A DNA stretch of 64,000 nt from Solihabitans fulvus (GCF_008386585.1 NZ_VUOB01000031.1:1-64000); one strand, 5' to 3'. Counted from the stretch's first letter, positions 43,430 to 52,253 are shown. The notes: generated by a model not told the origin, from the letters alone. A program made the numbers and translations.

Positions 43430-45124
43430 TTAGTTGTTGGCCTTGTAGTTGGCCACCGCCTTGAGGATCTCCAGCGGCACCTTCCCGGCGAGACCCTTCG
43501 GCCCCATGGCCGGGTCCCACCACTTCATGAAGTTCTCGATCTTGGTGACGTTGCCCGCGCCGAAGACCTCGCCGATCTTCTTCATCGGCCACTTGTTGAT
43601 CTCGTCGACGTACTTCATCAGGTCTTCGTGGTTGGTGTAGCCGTTGCGGGTGAACGGATTGGGCACCGGATCGCCGGCGCGCGGCGGCACCGGCGGTAGC
43701 GGCCGGTTCGGGGGCGGCGGCAGCGGGCCGTTCGGGCCGTGCGGCTGCGGCCCACCGGCATGCGGCGCATGCGGCGGCAATGGCGGCAACGGTCGGTTCG
43801 GGGGTGGCGGCAACGGGCCGTTCGGGCCGTGTGGCTGGTTGCGCGCCGGGTTCTTCGGGGGAATCGGCGGCGGCTGGTTGCGCGCCGGGTTCTTCGGCGG
43901 GATGGGTGGCGGCTGGTTGCGCGCCGGGTTCTTCGGCGGGATCGGCGGCGGCGCAACAGGATGCGGGGCCGGAGCGTGCGGCCCAACCGGAGGCGGCGGC
44001 AACGGCCGCGTCGGCACCGGAGGACGCGGCGCATTCGCACCCGCCGGAGCCGTCCCGGGATTGCCCCGCGCCGGATTCTTGGGCGGAATCGGCGGCGGCG
44101 CAACAGGACCGCCGGCCGGCGGGTGCACGGGCGGCGGGGGCGCGACGCCCGCGCCGTTGTCCGGATGCGTGCCGTTGGTCGGGGTGTGCGCGCCGGAGCC
44201 GCTCGGCGACGTCGTGTGCGGGGTGTTCGGCGGGGTGTGCGGGGTGTTCGGCGGGGTGTGCGGGGTGTTCGGCGGCGTGTGCGGGGTGTTCGGCGGCGTG
44301 TGCACCGGCGAGCCCGGCCCGTGCGACCCGCCTCCCCCCGGGGCCAGCTTGGTCTTCGAGAAGCGGTCCAGCTTCTTGCTCAGGTCCTCGGCCATCTTCC
44401 CGAGCTTCTGGAGCCGGCTGCTGTTGCGCCCCAACGCGGTCAGCACCTTGGCGATCTTCGCGGCGCAGCTCGCGCCGACGGCCGCCGCCCGGCCGATCGC
44501 GAAGCCGATGAACCCCGCGATGGACGCGCCGAAGGTCGGAATGGCGGCGGCTGCCGCGATGATCGCGCCTTCGATGAGTTCGGCGATCAGCGTCGAGATG
44601 AGGTACACCACGATGCCGCGGATCGCGCCGACCAACGAGCCGGACACCGCCATGACGGTCGCGCTGCCCTCGACCACCTTGCCGAGCGCGCCGATCTCGC
44701 CCGACAGCTGGTCCATGCTCCTGTGGAAGGCGTCCGCGGCTGGCCCTTGCCAGTCCTTGAACTCCGCCAACGCGGCCGCGTGGTCCTTGCCGAGGGTGTC
44801 GAGGTCCTTCGCCGTCGCCGTGAGCTTGTCGGCGTTGGCCTGGATCTCGGTCGGGTTGCCCATCACGGTGTTGACGAAGTCACGCAGGAAGCTGACGTGC
44901 TCGATCAGCCAGCCGATGCCCGCGGCCAGGATGCCGGCGAGCGGGTCCATCACGAACGACACGGTGTCCAGCACGACGGTGGTCGCGGCCAGCGCGATGC
45001 CGGCCGCCTTCCAGCCCTCGCTGGCCGCGTCGTTCTTGATCGCGTTGACCAGACCGTTGTAGGTGTCGACGACACCGGCCCCGGTCGACCAGTTGCTGCT
45101 GTCGACATCGACGCTGACGCCCAT
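43430..45124 (-). CDS. Type VII secretion substrate with proline-rich repeat linker
   Basis: A 564-residue protein. The N-terminal about 250 residues are helical with the WXG100/PPE-like features NWSTGAGVVDTYNGLVNAI and WQGPAADAFHRSMDQL, plus hydrophobic stretches. The middle (about 270-490) is a proline-rich linker with tandem repeats: TPPNTPH units, PPPIPPKNPARNQ three times, and a duplicated HGPNGPLPPPPNRPLPP block. The last about 75 residues form a small domain (GYTNHEDLMKYVDEINKWP, NFMKWWDPAMGPKGLAG) that I do not recognise. This build is typical of secreted effectors with a variable C-terminal domain. No immunity-like gene lies downstream, so a toxin role is not shown. Confidence 0.75.
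   Translation of the reverse strand: MGVSVDVDSSNWSTGAGVVDTYNGLVNAIKNDAASEGWKAAGIALAATTVVLDTVSFVMDPLAGILAAGIGWLIEHVSFLRDFVNTVMGNPTEIQANADKLTATAKDLDTLGKDHAAALAEFKDWQGPAADAFHRSMDQLSGEIGALGKVVEGSATVMAVSGSLVGAIRGIVVYLISTLIAELIEGAIIAAAAAIPTFGASIAGFIGFAIGRAAAVGASCAAKIAKVLTALGRNSSRLQKLGKMAEDLSKKLDRFSKTKLAPGGGGSHGPGSPVHTPPNTPHTPPNTPHTPPNTPHTPPNTPHTTSPSGSGAHTPTNGTHPDNGAGVAPPPPVHPPAGGPVAPPPIPPKNPARGNPGTAPAGANAPRPPVPTRPLPPPPVGPHAPAPHPVAPPPIPPKNPARNQPPPIPPKNPARNQPPPIPPKNPARNQPHGPNGPLPPPPNRPLPPLPPHAPHAGGPQPHGPNGPLPPPPNRPLPPVPPRAGDPVPNPFTRNGYTNHEDLMKYVDEINKWPMKKIGEVFGAGNVTKIENFMKWWDPAMGPKGLAGKVPLEILKAVANYKANN
43683..44304. repeat. In-frame tandem repeats coding the proline-rich linker
   Basis: Three repeat types lie inside the effector gene. 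A 39-base unit starts at 43833, 43872 and 43911. A 21-base unit (GTGTGCGGGGTGTTCGGCGGG) starts at 44214, 44235, 44256 and 44277, with a partial fifth. A longer block of about 58 bases is duplicated near 43683 and 43770. All unit lengths are multiples of three, so copy number can change without frameshift. Confidence 0.85.
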
Positions 45125-45127
45125 GCC

Positions 45128-45427
45128 TCACCCCTTGAACAGCAGGGAGTTCTGCTGGTCGTGCTGCTCGTAGGTGGCCGCGGTGCTGCGGGCGGTGTCG
45201 GCGGCGCTGGTGACGTTGGTGGCCGCGCCGGTCAGGGTGCCCTTCGTGTTGTTGCAGGAGACCCTGCACGCGATGGAGAAGACCTGGCCGACCAACCCGA
45301 AGGCGCTGACGCCGAAGTTGACCGAGCCCACCGCGTCCGCGGCGCTCCTGATGCCGTTGGACCGATCGTCCAACCCCTTGGCGAACGCGCGCAGCGAGTC
45401 GCCGCTCACCTGGAATCCGTCGCTCAT
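45128..45427 (-). CDS. EspC-like type VII secretion target
   Basis: A 99-residue helical protein starting FQVSGDSLRAFAKGLDDRSNGI and ending TARSTAATYEQHD. This is the hairpin pattern of the actinobacterial ESX-1 EspC/T7SS target family. It has two Cys (ACRVSC) in the turn. It sits three bases upstream of the effector gene and overlaps the YbaB-like gene by four bases (ATGA). It probably forms a secreted partner complex with the effector. Confidence 0.8.
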   Translation of the reverse strand: MSDGFQVSGDSLRAFAKGLDDRSNGIRSAADAVGSVNFGVSAFGLVGQVFSIACRVSCNNTKGTLTGAATNVTSAADTARSTAATYEQHDQQNSLLFKG

Positions 45428-45924
45428 TCGAAGTTCAACTCGATCTCGTCGTTCTCGTCCTCGTGCCTGGCCGGTGCGCGTCGCGCGGCGGTCGCCTTCG
45501 CCGGGACCAGCGAGCTGACCGGGGGCGGGACCTGTGCCGCGGCAACGGCTCCACTGGGTTCTGGATCCGGTGGCGGGGGCAGGAACGAGCCGACGAAGGC
45601 CATGGTGTCCTGGCTGGCCCCGGTGGCGGCCAACGCCTCGGCGACCCGTGTCGCGGCCTGGCGTTGCGCCGTGCCGACGGTCTGCATGATCAGGCTGCCC
45701 AGCTTGGTCGGCGGGTGCTCGGCGGCGCGCTGGCTCAGCGAGATGTTCGTGAGGCCGCCGTTGGGGCCGACCGTGACGGTGACGGCGCCGTCCGGCGAGG
45801 CTGCGGTGACCGTCGACGCGGCAACGCCCTCCTTCAGTTGCTCCGCGCGCAGTTTCGCCGCGTCGACGCGTTTCTGGAGGTCACCAAGCCACTGCTGGGG
45901 ATCCAGCGCTCTCTCACTGTCCAC
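45424..45924 (-). CDS. YbaB/EbfC-family protein of the type VII locus
   Basis: A 166-residue protein. The central domain (about 10-110) is YbaB/EbfC-like: LQKRVDAAKLRAEQLKEGV, then ASPDGAVTVTVGPNGGLTNISLSQ. Such proteins often precede EspC-like and effector genes in actinobacteria and may bind DNA or act as chaperones. The C-terminal about 50 residues are Pro/Ala-rich and end acidic (EDENDEIELNFE). It starts at GTG 45924 and is the first gene of the three-gene minus-strand operon. Confidence 0.75.
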   Translation of the reverse strand: MDSERALDPQQWLGDLQKRVDAAKLRAEQLKEGVAASTVTAASPDGAVTVTVGPNGGLTNISLSQRAAEHPPTKLGSLIMQTVGTAQRQAATRVAEALAATGASQDTMAFVGSFLPPPPDPEPSGAVAAAQVPPPVSSLVPAKATAARRAPARHEDENDEIELNFE

Positions 45925-46182
45925 GCGGCGCAGTGTTCCCGGCGGAAACGCGGCGACTCAAGCCAGAAGTTGATCACTGATGCCATCCTGACGCCGAAAC
46001 ACCGATCGTTGACTCCGCGTTGACGCGCGCGCGGCGCGCGGAGCCGAGCGGCGGCCGCGCGTATGAATCGCGTAAAAACCGCAGCTCCTAGCGTTTGGAT
46101 CGCGTCAGGTTCGCTGCGGCGCGACCCGCCGCCCCTACCGTGCCGAGATGTCGAGTCGGCCGAGAAAGGGAGTGGCGGCACT

Positions 46183-46509
46183 GTGTCCGAGCGCGACGCC
46201 GATCTGCTGCGCCTGATCGGCAGGCGGTACGTGATCGACGTGCTCGACGCGCTCGACGCGGGCCCGCACACCCAGGCCTCGCTGCGCAGCCGGCTGCACG
46301 CCCGCCGGGGCCCGCTCGCCGCCGCCCTGCGCGCGCTCGCCGCGTACGGCGCCGTGCAACGGCTCGACCGGCACGGCAGCTGGGACGCCCGCGACACGGC
46401 CCCGGTCGTCTACCGACTCACCCCCGACGGCAGCGACCTGGTGCGCCGGCTGTCGCGGCTGGACGTGTGGACGAGGTTCTACGAGCACTACCTCCACCAG
46501 CAGCCCTAA
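46183..46509 (+). CDS. Small winged-helix regulator (HxlR/MarR-like)
   Basis: A 108-residue DNA-binding protein: LLRLIGRRYVIDVLDALDAG, then LRSRLHARRGPLAAALRALAAYGAVQRL, with a wing ending VVYRLTPDGSDLV. The build is HxlR/PadR-like, without the conserved Cys of redox-sensing HxlR members. GTG 46183 begins the domain; GAAAGGGAG lies upstream at a long spacing. Target unknown. Confidence 0.75.
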   Translation: MSERDADLLRLIGRRYVIDVLDALDAGPHTQASLRSRLHARRGPLAAALRALAAYGAVQRLDRHGSWDARDTAPVVYRLTPDGSDLVRRLSRLDVWTRFYEHYLHQQP

Positions 46510-46561
46510 CGGTTGTCCCGTATCCCGTAACAGGGTGAATGGGAGAGCCTGCTGCGCTCGC

Positions 46562-47386
46562 TCAGTCGTCGGCGGCCTGTACTGCGGCGGCGATCGGCTC
46601 AAGCCCCGAGATCAGCTCGTCGAGCTCGGCCGCGCTGAGCATGTCGTACGCCCGTGCCGCCAGTTCGTCGGTGAGGGCCTCGATCCGCTGCTTGGTGTCC
46701 TGGCCGGCGTCGGTGAATCCGCCCGCGTCATCCACGAGGCCGCGGCGGCGCAGTCCGTCGACGACAGCGGCCAGCTGCGCGGTGGGCAGGTGATGGATCC
46801 GGCCGAACTCCTGCGCCTTCATGCCGAGGGAGAGGGCGAGTAGGACGTGGGCCTCGATGCCGCCGATGCCGTGGGTGAGCAGAGCGGCGGTGTGGCCGTC
46901 CCCTCGGTGCTCGCGCAGCAGTGTCGCGGCGTGCCAGAGCCTGGCCACCGGCTCCTCGGGCACGTCGAGGGCCCGGAGCCCGGCGTAGAGGGCTCGGCCT
47001 TCGGTCGGTGCGCTGACCGCTGCGTGGGTGGCGAGGTCGGCGACCCGTGCCAGGTCGGGGGAGTCGGCGAGGTCCCCGATCGCCTGCCGCAGCGCGGTGG
47101 CGCTGCCCCGCTCGCGCACGGTGATCGCCTCCCGCGGGGTGATCTTGCCCCACACCCAGGGGATGTGGCGCGCCACTTCGCCGTCGGCGAAGTTGTAGAA
47201 CACCGCGTGCACCACCTCGGCCGGCACCAGCCCCAGCGGCGCGGCCCGGCCGGCGAAATATCCGTCCCAGTAGTTGCGCATGCCCAGGGCCAGGAACGCC
47301 TCGGTCACCACGTCGGAGAAGGTGATGGTGGCGATGGGCTCGAGGAGCTCGAACATGCGGCGGATCTTGGCCTGTGGGTGCGACAT
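46562..47386 (-). CDS. SCO6745-family protein
   Basis: A 274-residue protein of the SCO6745-like family: FLALGMRNYWDGYFAGRAAPLGLVPAEVVHAVFYNFA near the N-terminus, then a mostly helical body with a MarR-like end (GLRRRGLVDDAGGFTDAG). Function in the family is not known. Its gene is divergent from the copper operon, and the 242-base region between them carries a CsoR-type box closer to copZ. Confidence 0.75.
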   Translation of the reverse strand: MSHPQAKIRRMFELLEPIATITFSDVVTEAFLALGMRNYWDGYFAGRAAPLGLVPAEVVHAVFYNFADGEVARHIPWVWGKITPREAITVRERGSATALRQAIGDLADSPDLARVADLATHAAVSAPTEGRALYAGLRALDVPEEPVARLWHAATLLREHRGDGHTAALLTHGIGGIEAHVLLALSLGMKAQEFGRIHHLPTAQLAAVVDGLRRRGLVDDAGGFTDAGQDTKQRIEALTDELAARAYDMLSAAELDELISGLEPIAAAVQAADD

Positions 47387-47562
47387 CGGTCAGCCTCTCC
47401 CGTGGTCGTGCCGGCGCCCGGGTGGCGCTGTCTCACTCAAGCGACGAACGACGCGGCTCGGATTCGACAATTCCGGCCGATTCTGCCAGGCAGCGTCGAG
47501 GGGACTCGGCCGCCGTCACACCACCATGCGTCGTGCGTCACACGATCGCACCTGGCACACCC

Positions 47563-47580
47563 TTACCCCCTAGGGGTATA
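47563..47580. promoter_or_regulatory. CsoR-type copper operator before copZ
   Basis: TTACCCCCTAGGGGTATA, nearly a perfect palindrome of the TACCC-n-GGGTA type bound by actinobacterial CsoR repressors. It ends 48 bases before the copZ start. It is the best of seven such boxes in the next 13 kb. Confidence 0.8.
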
Positions 47581-47628
47581 AATACAACCAGCCAGTCGAT
47601 CTCCACCACACACCAGGAAGAAACTCCC

Positions 47629-47838
47629 ATGACTCAGAGCGTTTACACCGTCACCGGCATGACCTGCGGCCACTGCGTCACCTCCGTCACCGAGGAGGTC
47701 AGCGCCCTCGACGGCGTCCAGCACGTCGACGTGGACCTGCCCACCGGCACCCTCACCATCACCAGCGACACCCCGCCGACCACCGACGACGTCCGCGCGG
47801 CCGTCACCGAGGCCGGCTACGAACTCGCCAACGCCTGA
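47629..47838 (+). CDS. copZ: Copper chaperone CopZ (HMA domain)
   Basis: A 69-residue single HMA-domain protein with the Cu(I) site MTCGHC (Cys13, Cys16), beta-alpha-beta-beta-alpha-beta length and the ending EAGYELANA. It carries cytosolic Cu(I) to the P-type ATPase encoded two genes downstream. The ATG at 47629 has AGGAAG upstream and lies after the CsoR-type box. First gene of the operon copZ, secreted protein, copA. Confidence 0.93.
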   Translation: MTQSVYTVTGMTCGHCVTSVTEEVSALDGVQHVDVDLPTGTLTITSDTPPTTDDVRAAVTEAGYELANA

Positions 47839-47879
47839 ACCACCAGACCACGCACCGGCACACCCACAGGGAGCAACAC

Positions 47880-48767
47880 ATGAAGACCGCCACCAAGGTG
47901 TCCGCCTACGGACTCGCACTGGCGATCGTCTTCGGCGGGGCCTGGGCCGCCGGTGCCGCCGCCGGCCCGGTCGGCGGCACGTCCGCGCCGACCGGGCACG
48001 ACCACTCCGCCGCTGCACAGGGCCACGAGGGCATGAACGACCAGCCCACCGGCGACATCCCGCCAGGGCTGTCGGTGTCGCAGCACGGCTACACCCTGAA
48101 CCTGGACTCGAACGAGGCCACACCGGGCACGCAGCAGCAGTTCCGGTTCCACATCACCGGACCCGACTCGAAACCGGTGACCCGCTACGCCGTCGAACAC
48201 GACAAGCGGCTGCACTTCGTGGTGGCCCGTCGCGACGGCTCCGGCTACCAGCACCTGCACCCCGAGCTGGCCGAAGACGGGACCTGGAGCGTCCCACTGA
48301 CCCTGCCGGCGGCGGGCAGCTACCGCGTGTTCGCCGACTTCACCCCCGAGGGCGGGCCGCAGACCACGCTCGGCGCGGACATCCAAGCACCCGGCGCCTA
48401 CGAACCGCAGCAACACCGAGCAGGCACTCGCGTGTCCACTGTGGACGGATACACTGTGCGGCTCGACGGCGACCTCACCACGGGAAAGCCCTCGTCGGTG
48501 ACCGCGACGGTCACCCGCGACGGCCAACCGGTGCGCGACCTCCAGCCCTACCTCGGCGCCTACGGCCACCTCGTCGCGCTGCGCTCGGCCGACCTGGCCT
48601 ACCTGCACGTGCACCCGCAGGGTCAGCCCGGCGACGGCGTCACCGCGGCGGGCCCGGCGATCGGCTTCGCCGTCGAGGTGCCGACTGCCGGCCAGTACCG
48701 GCTGTTCCTGGACTTCCAACACGACGGGCAGGTACGCACCGCCGAGTTCACCCTCGACGCGTCCTGA
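47880..48767 (+). CDS. Secreted His-rich, heavy-metal-binding-type protein
   Basis: A 295-residue exported protein with an N-terminal hydrophobic signal/anchor. A His/Met-rich segment follows (GHDHSAAAQGHEGM), then two similar beta-sandwich domains, each with a His motif: YQHLHPELAEDGTW (about 120) and YLHVHPQGQPGD (about 240). The repeats look like an internal duplication. Such proteins are found next to copA in many actinomycetes. It probably binds Cu on the outside or hands it on; no enzyme motif is visible. Between copZ and copA with short gaps. Confidence 0.75.
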   Translation: MKTATKVSAYGLALAIVFGGAWAAGAAAGPVGGTSAPTGHDHSAAAQGHEGMNDQPTGDIPPGLSVSQHGYTLNLDSNEATPGTQQQFRFHITGPDSKPVTRYAVEHDKRLHFVVARRDGSGYQHLHPELAEDGTWSVPLTLPAAGSYRVFADFTPEGGPQTTLGADIQAPGAYEPQQHRAGTRVSTVDGYTVRLDGDLTTGKPSSVTATVTRDGQPVRDLQPYLGAYGHLVALRSADLAYLHVHPQGQPGDGVTAAGPAIGFAVEVPTAGQYRLFLDFQHDGQVRTAEFTLDAS

Positions 48768-48816
48768 CCACCACCTCCGGACCTTCCCGGCTCACCGATC
48801 CCAGGAGGCGCTCAGC

Positions 48817-51108
48817 ATGAGCACCACAGCGAGAACAGCACACGATGTGCGCGCCGATGCGACGACACAGCAGGTCGAGCTGGCCATCGGCGGGATGACC
48901 TGTGCCTCCTGCGCGGCCCGCATCGAACGCAAGCTGAACAAGGTCGACGGCGTCACCGCCACCGTCAACTACGCCACCGAGAAGGCCAAGGTCAGCTTCC
49001 CCGACGGCCTCTCCCCCGCCGATCTCGTCAAGGTCATCGAGGCCACCGGCTACACCGCCGAACTGCCCGCGCCACCCACCGCCGACACCGCCGACGAGGC
49101 GTCGGCCGAGCAGGACCCGACGCGCACGCTGCGCCAGCGGCTGATCGCCTCGACGCTGCTGGCCGTTCCGGTGATCGCGCTGGCGATGGTCCCGGCACTC
49201 CAGTTCACCTACTGGCAGTGGCTGTCCCTCGCGTTGGCCGCGCCCGTGGTGACCTGGGGCGCGTGGCCGTTCCACCGGGCCACCTGGACCAACCTGCGGC
49301 ACGGCGCAGCCACCATGGACACGCTGATCTCCATCGGCGTCGGCGCGGCCTTCCTGTGGTCGCTCTACGCCCTGTTCCTCGGCTCCGCTGGCGTTGCCGG
49401 CATGCGGCACGGCTTCGACCTCAGCGTGCGTCGGATCAGCGGCGACGGCAACATCTACCTCGAGGTCGCCGCCGGGGTCACCGTGTTCATCCTCGCCGGC
49501 CGGTACTTCGAGGCCCGTTCCAAGCGCCGCGCTGGTGCCGCGCTGCGCGCGCTGCTCGAACTGGGCGCCAAGGACGTCGCGGTGCTGCACGACGGCCGCG
49601 AGGTGCGCGTGCCGATCGACCAGCTCGCCGTCGGCGACCTGTTCGTGGTGCGGCCCGGCGAGAAGATCGCCACCGACGGCGTTGTCGCCGAGGGCACCTC
49701 TGCGGTGGATGCCAGCATGCTCACCGGCGAGTCCGTGCCCGTCGAGGTGCGGCCGGGCGACGCCGTGGTCGGCGCGACTGTCAACGCGGGCGGCCGGCTG
49801 GTCGTGCGGGCCACCAGGATCGGCGCGGACACGCAGCTCGCGCAGATGGCCACGCTCGTCGAGGACGCCCAGAACGGCAAGGCCGCCGCGCAGCGCCTCG
49901 CCGACCGGATCTCCGCGATCTTCGTGCCCATCGTCATCGCCCTCGCCGTCGGCACGCTGGCCTTCTGGCTCGGCGCCGGCACCGGCGCCAGTGCGGCCTT
50001 CACCGCCGCCGTCGCCGTGCTGATCATCGCCTGCCCCTGTGCCCTCGGGCTGGCCACGCCGACGGCGCTGCTGGTCGGCACCGGACGCGGGGCCCAGCTC
50101 GGCATCCTGATCAAGGGCCCTGAGGTGCTGGAGTCGACCCGCCGCGTGGACACCATCGTGCTGGACAAGACCGGCACCGTCACCACCGGGCAGATGAGCC
50201 TCACCGCCGTGCACACCGCCGACGGCGTCACCGAGGACGAGGCGCTTCGGCTGGCCGGCGCACTCGAACACGCCTCGGAGCACCCGATCGCCAGGGCGAT
50301 CGCCACCGCGGCCGCCGACCGCACCGGTGAACTGCCGGCCGTGGAGGACTTCCAGAACATCGAGGGGCTCGGCGTGCAGGGCGTCGTCGACGGGCACGCC
50401 GTGCTGGTCGGGCGGGCCCGGCTGCTGACGGACTGGAGCGTGCACCTCGACGACGACCTGGCCGCCGCGAAGCGGGAGGCCGAGAGCAAGGGCCGCACCG
50501 CGGTCCTGGTGGCCTGGGACGGCACGGCCCGCGCCGTGCTGGTGGTCGCCGACACGGTGAAGCCCACCTCCGCCGAGGCCATTCGCGGGCTGCGGCAGCT
50601 CGGGCTGCGGCCGGTGCTGCTCACCGGCGACAACGAGGCCGCCGCACGGGCCGTCGCCGCCGAGGTCGGCATCGACGAGGTGATCGCCGAGGTCATGCCG
50701 AGGGACAAGGTCGACGTGATCACCCGGTTGCAGGGCGAGGGCCGCGTCGTGGCGATGGTCGGCGACGGGGTCAACGACGCCGCCGCGCTCGCCATGGCCG
50801 ATCTCGGCCTGGCCATGGGCACCGGCACCGATGTCGCCATCGAGGCGAGCGACGTCACCCTGGTGCGCGGCGACCTGCGCGCGGCCGTCGACGCCATCCG
50901 GTTGGCCCGCCGCACGCTGAACACCATCAAGGGCAACCTTTTCTGGGCGTTCGCCTACAACGTGGCCGCGCTCCCGCTCGCCGCGTTGGGGCTGCTCAAC
51001 CCGATGATCGCCGGCTTCACCATGGCGTTCTCCTCGGTGTTCGTGGTCAGCAACAGCCTGCGGCTGCGGCGATTCACAAGCTCGGCCTCCGCGACTGCGG
51101 CAAGGTAG
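48817..51108 (+). CDS. copA: Copper-exporting P1B-type ATPase
   Basis: A 763-residue P-type ATPase. One N-terminal HMA domain carries GMTCASC (Cys29, Cys32). Then come eight membrane helices, the actuator TGES motif, the transport motif CPC (Cys406-Pro-Cys408, IACPCALG), the phosphorylation site DKTGT (Asp450), HP in SEHPIA, and the hinge GDGVNDAAAL. This set defines P1B-1 Cu(I) exporters. It is the third gene of the CsoR-controlled operon. Confidence 0.95.
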   Translation: MSTTARTAHDVRADATTQQVELAIGGMTCASCAARIERKLNKVDGVTATVNYATEKAKVSFPDGLSPADLVKVIEATGYTAELPAPPTADTADEASAEQDPTRTLRQRLIASTLLAVPVIALAMVPALQFTYWQWLSLALAAPVVTWGAWPFHRATWTNLRHGAATMDTLISIGVGAAFLWSLYALFLGSAGVAGMRHGFDLSVRRISGDGNIYLEVAAGVTVFILAGRYFEARSKRRAGAALRALLELGAKDVAVLHDGREVRVPIDQLAVGDLFVVRPGEKIATDGVVAEGTSAVDASMLTGESVPVEVRPGDAVVGATVNAGGRLVVRATRIGADTQLAQMATLVEDAQNGKAAAQRLADRISAIFVPIVIALAVGTLAFWLGAGTGASAAFTAAVAVLIIACPCALGLATPTALLVGTGRGAQLGILIKGPEVLESTRRVDTIVLDKTGTVTTGQMSLTAVHTADGVTEDEALRLAGALEHASEHPIARAIATAAADRTGELPAVEDFQNIEGLGVQGVVDGHAVLVGRARLLTDWSVHLDDDLAAAKREAESKGRTAVLVAWDGTARAVLVVADTVKPTSAEAIRGLRQLGLRPVLLTGDNEAAARAVAAEVGIDEVIAEVMPRDKVDVITRLQGEGRVVAMVGDGVNDAAALAMADLGLAMGTGTDVAIEASDVTLVRGDLRAAVDAIRLARRTLNTIKGNLFWAFAYNVAALPLAALGLLNPMIAGFTMAFSSVFVVSNSLRLRRFTSSASATAAR

Positions 51109-51149
51109 TTCCAGGATGTCGGTCTCGAACGAGGATTGGATCCAGGGGC

Positions 51150-51599
51150 ATGCGATTCGCGGAGGACTACCCGGTCGGCAGCAGCTTCGAACTCGGCTCG
51201 CACATCGTGACAGCGGAGGAGATCACCCGGTTCGCGACACAGTACGACCCACAGCCGTACCACCTCAGCGAGGCGGAGGGACAGCAGTCGGCGTTCGGCG
51301 GCCTGATCGCGAGCGGGTGGAACACCGCGGCGATCTGGATGAGCCTGTACGTGCGGGCGATGCTGGAGGACTCCTCGGTCGAAGGGTCGCCCGGGGTCGA
51401 CGAGCTGCGGTGGCTGACACCGGTGCGTCCCGGTGACGAGCTGTTTGGCCACGTGGAGGTCGCGGGGATGGTGCCGTCGCTGACGCGGCGGGACGTGCTG
51501 ACGTTGCGGAAGAAGGGGTGGTTGACGCGCGGCGACGGCGAGACCGTCATGAGTCTCGTCCTGCACAGTCGGTTCACGCGTCGCCCCTCGGCCAACTGA
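51150..51599 (+). CDS. MaoC-like hotdog-fold hydratase
   Basis: A 149-residue protein with the R-hydratase pattern: FAEDYPVGSSFELGSH, then FATQYDPQPYHLSE (Asp and His of the hydratase site) and GLIASGWNTAA. Family members hydrate enoyl-thioesters or act as ketoacyl dehydratases. It starts 41 bases after copA and precedes csoR, so it may be carried in the copper region by chance or take part in the pathway downstream. I cannot assign its substrate. Confidence 0.8.
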   Translation: MRFAEDYPVGSSFELGSHIVTAEEITRFATQYDPQPYHLSEAEGQQSAFGGLIASGWNTAAIWMSLYVRAMLEDSSVEGSPGVDELRWLTPVRPGDELFGHVEVAGMVPSLTRRDVLTLRKKGWLTRGDGETVMSLVLHSRFTRRPSAN

Positions 51600-51702
51600 C
51601 CGGTTCCGCGCGGGGTCGTCGGCCGGGTCGCCAACCGGCCCGGCCGACGGCCGTTTCGCCGTCGATCCCACGATGTGCGCACACCGCCGACGGCGACACC
51701 GG

Positions 51703-51720
51703 TTACCCGAAGGGGGTATA
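51703..51720. promoter_or_regulatory. CsoR-type operator before csoR
   Basis: TTACCCGAAGGGGGTATA, same TACCC-n-GGGTA pattern as the copZ box, 50 bases before the csoR start codon. It supports autoregulation. Confidence 0.7.
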
Positions 51721-51770
51721 TGCTGATCACGGAGTGTTCCTGTCCCGACGGTGCGCGTTTCAGGAGTCTC

Positions 51771-52052
51771 ATGTATGGCTATGCCAACGAGAAAGAGGAC
51801 CACCTCCGTCGTCTCCGCCGAATCGAGGGCCAGGTCCGCGGCCTGCAACGGATGATCGAGGACGACAAGTACTGCATCGACATCCTCACGCAGATCTCCG
51901 CGGCCACCAAGGCGTTGCAGGCGGTCTCCCTCGCCCTGCTCGACGAGCACCTCAAGCACTGCGTCACGCAGGCGATCAGCGAGGGCGGCGAGGCCGCCGA
52001 GGTCAAGATCCGCGAGGCGAGCAACGCCATCGCGCGGCTCGTTCGTTCGTAG
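51771..52052 (+). CDS. csoR: Copper-sensing repressor CsoR
   Basis: A 93-residue all-helical repressor. The Cu(I) ligands of CsoR are all present and correctly spaced: Cys35 (DDKYCIDIL), His60 and Cys64 (DEHLKHCV). The N-terminal HLRRLRRIEGQVRGLQRMI is the family signature. Cu(I) binding releases it from its operators. ATG 51771 has CAGGAG directly upstream and gives the family's usual length; in-frame ATGs at 51675 and 51720 are rejected. It is the obvious regulator of the boxes found from 47.5 to 60.4 kb. Confidence 0.93.
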   Translation: MYGYANEKEDHLRRLRRIEGQVRGLQRMIEDDKYCIDILTQISAATKALQAVSLALLDEHLKHCVTQAISEGGEAAEVKIREASNAIARLVRS

Positions 52053-52140
52053 TTCACCGCGCCCTTCGCCGCGACCATCCAGCACCCCCTCGGCATCCGA
52101 GTGATGTCCGCGCTCTCCCTCATGCACCCGTCGCCACGAG

Positions 52141-52158
52141 ATACCCCCGTAGGGTAAT
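52141..52158. promoter_or_regulatory. CsoR-type operator 1 before the MFS exporter
   Basis: ATACCCCCGTAGGGTAAT, matching the CsoR-type pattern, 122 bases before the MFS start codon. A second box lies closer to the start. Confidence 0.65.
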
Positions 52159-52253
52159 CTGCTCGACACGCTCTGGTCTCGACGGCACGATCACTTCCGC
52201 CAGCTCACCGCGGAATCTCCCGATCTTGACGCCGGCACCAGCATCGACATCCA

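Noticed and set aside
43833..44304. CRISPR-like appearance of regular repeats
   Set aside because: The repeats are contiguous, without unique spacers, multiples of three, and encode a proline-rich linker.
43430..45124. Calling the type VII effector a toxin
   Set aside because: Its last domain is not recognised, no catalytic motif is visible and no immunity gene is next to it.
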